A stretch of DNA of 53,373 bases. It comes from Pseudomonadota bacterium (GTDB lineage: Bacteria > Myxococcota_A > Polyangia > Haliangiales > Haliangiaceae). This document shows, piece by piece, positions 49,210 to 53,373 of this stretch (positions are counted from its first letter, which is position 1; each line of letters opens with the position of its first letter). The position numbers were made by a program, and so were the translations under genes. Location of the stretch: assembly GCA_023428295.1 (NCBI GenBank), contig JAEYYV010000048.1, positions 1 to 53,373 on the forward strand, in the 5' to 3' direction. The notes beneath the pieces are model-generated. The model was not told where the DNA came from and made no database searches. It saw only the letters and a program-made list of their open reading frames with translations.

Positions 49210-50319
49210 TCACGCACGACCGGGCAGCCGCAGCACGAAGCTCGGTCCGTCGGGAGCAGCCTCGTAATCCATACGACCGCCGTGCGCTTCCGCTACGAGC
49301 CGGCAGAAATACAGTCCCATTCCACGTTTTCCACCACCGCCTCGGACGTACTTGCCGAAAAGGTTGTTGCGAATGGTCTCAGAAATCTGCGGACCCGTGT
49401 TCGTCACTGCTAACTCACAGCTACCCGGATCGTTCCAGGTGCGAGCCGCCAGCACGATCTTGCCGTTCTGGTTGCAGTATCGCGAGGCGTTACCGACGAG
49501 GTTGTGGAGCACGCGCTCGACCAACGAAGCGTCGAAGCGGCTCTCGAGGTCGGCGGGGCAGTCGACGATCATCGTCACACCCTGCTTGCTCGCGGCGATG
49601 TTGATCTCCATCACCGACTCGAGGAGCTTGTGGACCTTGACGGCGGCCACCGTCGGCTTGACCGCGGCATCCTCGAAGCGTGCGACGTCGACGAAGTTCG
49701 CCACGAGGCCGCTCATCCGGCGGAGCGAGCGGAGGGTGGAGCGGAACGCTTCCTTCTGGTCCGCGTCCATCTCCAGCTCTTCACCGAGGTACTGGAGATT
49801 GGACAGCGATACAGCGAGGCTATTGTTCAGGTCGTGAGCCAATAGTGCACTCGCCTCGGCGCCGTACGTCATTCGGCGATCCGCGGCCTCCTTTGCGAGG
49901 CGCACCTCGACGAACGCCTGCTGCGCTCGGAGGGCGGCTGCGACCCGGCGCTTGAGCTCGGCAAGGCCCGTAGGCTTGACGACGAAGTCGTTGGTGCCGG
50001 CGTCGAAGGCCGCCGTCCGCCGCTGCTCGTCGTCGTGACCGGTCATCACGATGATGTGAACGGCCTCGCCATGCAGCTTCTTCAGGTGACGGATGACCTC
50101 GAGGCCACTGGTCGGCATCTCGAGATCGACGATGGCAACATCGGGAGGCGTCTCCTCACTCTGAACCAACGCCATGCCGCCATCGTGCGCGGTGACCACC
50201 TGATAGCCTGCGTGTGCGAGACCACCAGCGAGTTGCCGACAGATGCGCTCGTCATCGTCGACCACGAGGACACGTCCGCCTCGTAGCTCCGATTCGCCGC
50301 CGCCGCCATCTGCCGACAT
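49210..50319 (-). CDS. Receiver-histidine kinase hybrid (soluble)
   Basis: 369 aa with the receiver first: DDD (21-23), D65 (VAIVDLEMP), K115. The HisKA helix has H162 in LLAHDLNNSLAV, then the ATPase domain with N box NLVGNASRY, G1 as NTGPQI (Asn in place of Asp) and G2 KRGMGLYFCRLVAEAHGG. There is no membrane segment, so it senses a cytoplasmic or partner-derived signal. It leads the leftward receiver/EAL run and diverges from the Ser/Thr kinase across 51 nt. Confidence 0.92.
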   Translation of the reverse strand: MSADGGGGESELRGGRVLVVDDDERICRQLAGGLAHAGYQVVTAHDGGMALVQSEETPPDVAIVDLEMPTSGLEVIRHLKKLHGEAVHIIVMTGHDDEQRRTAAFDAGTNDFVVKPTGLAELKRRVAAALRAQQAFVEVRLAKEAADRRMTYGAEASALLAHDLNNSLAVSLSNLQYLGEELEMDADQKEAFRSTLRSLRRMSGLVANFVDVARFEDAAVKPTVAAVKVHKLLESVMEINIAASKQGVTMIVDCPADLESRFDASLVERVLHNLVGNASRYCNQNGKIVLAARTWNDPGSCELAVTNTGPQISETIRNNLFGKYVRGGGGKRGMGLYFCRLVAEAHGGRMDYEAAPDGPSFVLRLPGRA

Positions 50320-50370
50320 AACAGGCGTGTAGTATCATCCGACTTCGCGCTGGCCAACTGGCGTACGTTG

Positions 50371-51654
50371 ATGGTGAACATCCAGGCGAGTCAGACGGTT
50401 GATCCTAAACGGGTCGCCGACGTCACCCTCGCGGCGGCGATCCGCGCAAATGCCGACGGCGTCTTCATCGAGCCCGATGAAGAAGACGACGCGCAGTACG
50501 CGATCACCTTCGAGAGATCTAACGAAGTATTAACGACCGTGTTGGTCGATGCGACGCTCGGAGCGGCCGTCATCGCACGCTTGGCGTACATCGCCGAGCT
50601 CGACCTCGCAGCAGCTTCCGCCTCGAGCAGCAGGCTCCCGGTTCGATCCGGCGAGCGCGAGGCCGAGGTCGTCATCACGGTGCGCCCCGGCAGTGCCTTA
50701 CGCGCGGACGTGATGGTCGTGCACCGCGGCCCCCGTGGTCGAGCGGCGGAGCCCTCGGTCGTGGTTCCGGTCGTCGGCCCCAATCCGGGCGACACCGTCG
50801 GTAACTACAAAGTGATGGAGTTTCTCGGCGAGGGCGGCATGGGAACCGTCTATCGCTGCGAGCACGTCGCACTCGGTCGCGAGTACGCGCTGAAGGTGCT
50901 GCGCTCCAAGGTCGTCGAGCGCGATCCCACAGCCGCGCAGCGCTTCTTGCGAGAGGCCCGCACTGCCGCGCGCGTGCGCCATCCCAACATCGTCGATGTC
51001 TTCGACTATGGCACGCTCGCCGATGGTCGCCCGTACTTCGTGATGGAGCTGCTCGAGGGCGAGTCGCTCGCCGATCGCGTCGATCGCGGCGCGCTCCCGC
51101 CGGCGGAGGTCGTGACGATCGCGCGACAGCTCGCCACCGCGCTCTGCGCTGCGCACGATCGCGGCGTCATCCACGCTGACGTCACACCGTCGAACGTCCT
51201 CGTCGTCAGCGCGCCAGCCTCCACCGATCTCCACGTCAAGCTCGTCGATTTCGGCCTCGCCGAGCTCGCCGGAGAGGCGATGCAGGACGAGAACCCCGAG
51301 TTCGTCCTCGGCACGCCCGCGTACATCTCGCCCGAGCAGCTGCGCGGCCTCGCGCCCACCGATCGCTCGGATCAGTATGGTCTCGGCGCCGTGATCTTCG
51401 AGCTCCTCACCGGCAATCCCCCGTATCAGCACGCGGATCTGCGCACGCTCTGCATGATGCACATCACCGCGCCGATCCCCCCTGTCGAGAGTCCGCACGG
51501 TCCGCTGCCGCCCAAGCTCGCCGACGTCGTGACGACGTGCCTCCAGAAGACGCCGCAAGCCCGTTTCCCCGGCATGCGTGCGCTCATCGCAGCGCTCGAC
51601 GAGATCGAGCGCGTCACCGATCGTCGCGGATGGCGACGCTGGCTCTCGAGCTGA
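50371..51654 (+). CDS. Ser/Thr protein kinase with N-terminal PilB/GspE-ATPase-like domain
   Basis: 427 aa from the ATG at 50371. Residues about 8-125 (AAIRANADGVFIEPDEED, AVIARLAYIAELDLAAAS, VVITVRPGSALRADVMVVHRG) follow the layout of the N2 domain of type II secretion/type IV pilus ATPases (ASDIHIEP, SRIKIMAxLDIAE). A kinase domain comes next: LGEGGMGTVY (152-161), Lys175 in ALKVL, catalytic loop HADVTPSN (268-275), DFG (293-295), GTPAYISPEQ. The catalytic Asp270 is kept, but the usual Arg is Ala269 and Lys is Thr272, so it is a non-RD kinase. No TM segment. The receiver gene starts 13 nt after its stop. Confidence 0.88.
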   Translation: MVNIQASQTVDPKRVADVTLAAAIRANADGVFIEPDEEDDAQYAITFERSNEVLTTVLVDATLGAAVIARLAYIAELDLAAASASSSRLPVRSGEREAEVVITVRPGSALRADVMVVHRGPRGRAAEPSVVVPVVGPNPGDTVGNYKVMEFLGEGGMGTVYRCEHVALGREYALKVLRSKVVERDPTAAQRFLREARTAARVRHPNIVDVFDYGTLADGRPYFVMELLEGESLADRVDRGALPPAEVVTIARQLATALCAAHDRGVIHADVTPSNVLVVSAPASTDLHVKLVDFGLAELAGEAMQDENPEFVLGTPAYISPEQLRGLAPTDRSDQYGLGAVIFELLTGNPPYQHADLRTLCMMHITAPIPPVESPHGPLPPKLADVVTTCLQKTPQARFPGMRALIAALDEIERVTDRRGWRRWLSS

Positions 51655-51667
51655 CAAGACCTAGGCC

Positions 51668-52267
51668 ATGACGACCACGCCACCGCCCCCGCCTCGAAAA
51701 CCGCTCGTCATTTGTGTCGACGACGACGACGCCATGCTCGCCACCGTCGCGCGTTGTCTCAAGCGCGAGCCGGTCGAAGTGCGCTCCACGCTCTCCGCGT
51801 CCGAAGCGCTCGGCTGGATCGCCGCGGAAGACGTCGCTGTTCTTGTCTCCGACTACGACATGCCCGAGATGACGGGTGCGCAGCTCGCCGGTCATGCGCG
51901 CCGCGTTCGTCCCGAGACCGTCCGCATTCTGCTCACGGGCAAGCGCACGCTCGAGACCGCCATCGACGGCATCAACCAAGGTGAGATCTTCCGCTTCCTC
52001 AACAAACCCTTCGACAACGACGTCCTCCGCCAGGTCGTCGCCGAGGGCGTCGCGCGTAACAAGGAGCTCCTCGCGATGTCCGGTGATCGCGAGCGCCGCG
52101 AGCGTCGCGAAGCTCTCCGCGCTGCCCTCGAAGCGGAGTATCCAGGCATCTCCCAGGTCTCGCGTCGCCCCGAACATCCGCACGAGGTCCCCGTCGATCC
52201 GTGGACCGAAGCCGAGGAGCTCGGCCTCCTCGGTCTCGTACCTGCTCTCGAAAAACCTGCGACCTGA
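51668..52267 (+). CDS. Response regulator receiver protein with short C-terminal tail
   Basis: 199 aa. Receiver (13-135) with DDDD (18-21), phosphoacceptor D62 (VLVSDYDMPEMTG), Thr in ILLTG and K113 in RFLNKPF. The string TLETAIDGINQGEIFRFLNKP is typical of receivers in RpfG-like regulators, but no HD-GYP domain is present. The remaining 65 residues are charged and have no recognised fold. Encoded between the Ser/Thr kinase and the kinase-like gene, probably in one transcript. Confidence 0.9.
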   Translation: MTTTPPPPPRKPLVICVDDDDAMLATVARCLKREPVEVRSTLSASEALGWIAAEDVAVLVSDYDMPEMTGAQLAGHARRVRPETVRILLTGKRTLETAIDGINQGEIFRFLNKPFDNDVLRQVVAEGVARNKELLAMSGDRERRERREALRAALEAEYPGISQVSRRPEHPHEVPVDPWTEAEELGLLGLVPALEKPAT

Positions 52268-52298
52268 TCCGCCGTGCACCCCACTCTGGCCTAGACGC

Positions 52299-52967
52299 GT
52301 GACCTCCGATCCTAAACCAGCTCTCGGCGAACACTTCGACGAGCACGCCAAACCCTGCGGACGTCACACGACCGCGTCGCTCGAGTCGTTGCTGGCGCTG
52401 GCTACGGTCGGTTCACGTGCATCGGGCTTCAACCACGACATCGCGTCCAAGCTCCAAGGCTTGATGATGGCGCTCGACGAGATCAGCGAGATCGCCGACA
52501 CGCTCGATCCCACCAACCGCGAACACGTCGCTCGCGCTACCGAAGGCGCACAAGCCTGCCTCAAAGACGTGCTCGGCATCCTCAACACGAATCGCGCGAT
52601 GACCAAGCCGCCCATGCGCGCACCGGTGTCTCTGTCCGAGCTGACCGCGCGCGCGGGCGAGCGCGTCTACGTCACGCTCCAAGGCACGCTCCCCGACGTC
52701 GACGTGGCGGTCTCCGCGCCCACGATGATCCACGCGCTCTCGCTTCTCTTCGACGCCGCCGGCGGTCCAGGTCGCGGCCGCACGCTTCCCGCGTCGATCA
52801 CGCAGACGCCGACGCATGTCACGCTGACGCTCCCGATCGCCAACGGAAGCAGCGCGGGGCCAGAGCCGCTCACGCTCGCATCATTTGTCCTCGCGCGCGA
52901 CGGAGGCTCGCTTCGCTGCTCCGACGAAGGCCAGTGCTTCGTGATCGAGCTTCCGATCGCGAAGTAG
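52299..52967 (+). CDS. Histidine-kinase-like dimerisation domain protein with degenerate ATPase part
   Basis: 222 aa from the GTG. A phospho-helix resembling HisKA is visible: GFNHDIASKLQGLMMALDEI with His46, followed by a second helix (HVARATEGAQACLKDVLGI). The C-terminal half looks like the GHKL ATPase fold (VTLTLPIANG...GGSLRC...FVIELPI), but I see no N box or G boxes. It may be a histidine phosphotransferase (ChpT/Spo0B-like layout) passing phosphate between the neighbouring receivers. Inference from one motif and context. Confidence 0.65.
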   Translation: MTSDPKPALGEHFDEHAKPCGRHTTASLESLLALATVGSRASGFNHDIASKLQGLMMALDEISEIADTLDPTNREHVARATEGAQACLKDVLGILNTNRAMTKPPMRAPVSLSELTARAGERVYVTLQGTLPDVDVAVSAPTMIHALSLLFDAAGGPGRGRTLPASITQTPTHVTLTLPIANGSSAGPEPLTLASFVLARDGGSLRCSDEGQCFVIELPIAK

Positions 52968-52978
52968 CGCGCAGCTGA

Positions 52979-52984
52979 TACGCT
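52979..52984 (+). promoter_or_regulatory. Candidate -10 box of the terminal methylase gene (leaderless type)
   Basis: TACGCT ends 7 nt before the GTG at 52992, with the same hexamer and spacing as at 39284-39289. No Shine-Dalgarno. Confidence 0.45.
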
Positions 52985-52991
52985 GGGCCAC

Positions 52992-53373
52992 GTGCCGGCA
53001 CCACGCGCGATCACGCAGCCTCTCGGCGTGGTCTACACGCCGCCGGACGTCGCTCGCGCGATGACGCGGCTCGCGCTCGAACCGCTCGTCACGCGATCGA
53101 GTGGCCCCGACGATGCGCCGCGCTCGCGCACGCTGCACGCTGCGCCGACCGCGCACTCGCCGGGCGACGCGTCGAGCTCGCACTCGCCGGACAATGCGCC
53201 GATCTCGCGCACGCCGGACAATGCGCCAAGCTCGCGCACGCCGGACAATGCGCCAAGCTCGCGCACGCCGGACAATGCGCCGATCTCGCGCACGCCGGAC
53301 AATGCGCCGATCTCGCGCACGCCGGACAATGCGCCTGCGCGCGCGGCGCCGCGCGCGCCCCACGCGGCGCCCG
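52992..53373 (+). CDS. N6-adenine DNA methylase, N-terminal fragment with repeat insert (runs off window end)
   Basis: 127 codons are visible with no stop. The opening ITQPLGVVYTPPDVARAMTRLALEPL is the N-terminal signature of gamma-type adenine methylases and type IIG enzymes, where the GxxYTPPxVxxxM segment binds AdoMet together with a later DPACGSG motif. Here the chain then runs into nine tandem 9-residue units (SRTPDNAPI and variants) before the window ends, so the AdoMet motif I lies beyond the edge. GTG start, 24 nt after the kinase-like gene, with its own -10. Confidence 0.75.
   Translation, partial: MPAPRAITQPLGVVYTPPDVARAMTRLALEPLVTRSSGPDDAPRSRTLHAAPTAHSPGDASSSHSPDNAPISRTPDNAPSSRTPDNAPSSRTPDNAPISRTPDNAPISRTPDNAPARAAPRAPHAAP
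53097..53339 (+). repeat. 27-bp in-frame tandem repeat, nine units
   Basis: The last five units (53205-53339) are nearly identical: TCGCGCACGCCGGACAATGC plus GCC and a variable triplet. The unit at 53178 is close, and three earlier ones (53097, 53124, 53151) are increasingly diverged. It encodes SRTPDNAP plus a variable residue. The gradient suggests growth by slippage or recombination at the 3' side. Confidence 0.9.

Noticed and set aside
53097..53339. CRISPR-like array at the window end
   Set aside because: Units are contiguous 27-bp repeats with no spacers and are in frame with a coding sequence.

Overview
The window is about two-thirds G+C, densely coding (50 protein genes recognised, two cut by the window edges) and carries no rRNA, tRNA, phage, IS element or CRISPR array that I can see. 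Gene content points to a myxobacterium-like organism (Myxococcota), which is an inference. It has a Ser/Thr kinase, an FHA protein, receiver and histidine-kinase proteins, an Hsp70 with a long Pro-rich insert, dynamin-like GTPases, S46, M48 and YpfJ-type peptidases, and many lipoproteins and beta-barrels. Many genes start with GTG.

Layout. 1-9284: RNase HII (partial), a TPR-dynamin-like GTPase, a cation diffusion facilitator, a small exported protein, and a leftward run of four membrane-related genes (flippase-like protein, M48 peptidase, second dynamin-like GTPase, lipoprotein). 9344-12158: a stand-alone receiver and an FHA/transmembrane/TPR-like protein. 12231-19717: an FAH-family hydrolase, then a leftward operon hisB-hisH-hisA-hisF-hisIE-dinG-plsY-folK with many 4-nt start/stop overlaps. 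19762-24147: a lipoprotein, the DnaK-like protein and a zincin-like protein. 24203-36629: a UvrD-type helicase, S46 peptidase, beta-barrels, a DNA methyltransferase, a sugar N-acetyltransferase, a ParB-like protein, YpfJ, SerA and a thioredoxin-reductase-like flavoprotein. 36712-47664: thymidine kinase, an acidic TPR-type protein, serine deaminase, a second flavoprotein, PiT phosphate transporter with its DUF47 partner, a lipase-like hydrolase, a PlsC-type acyltransferase, a saccharopine-dehydrogenase-like reductase and a NUDIX hydrolase. 47648-52967: a signalling island (receiver-EAL, degenerate receiver, receiver-histidine kinase, Ser/Thr kinase with a secretion-ATPase-like N-terminus, receiver, kinase-like protein). 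52992-end: start of an adenine DNA methylase interrupted by a 27-bp tandem repeat.

Three observations stand out. First, 14 genes have a TANNNT hexamer exactly 6 or 7 nt before the start codon and no Shine-Dalgarno sequence, which indicates widespread leaderless transcription. Genes inside operons instead use start/stop overlaps or Shine-Dalgarno sites. Second, two dynamin-like GTPases lie in a membrane-gene neighbourhood, and the lipoprotein downstream of one shares a short motif (AYLPxFxEDKxxxW) with that GTPase. Third, a Ser/Thr kinase is fused to a domain resembling the N-terminal part of PilB/GspE ATPases and sits within the two-component/EAL island.
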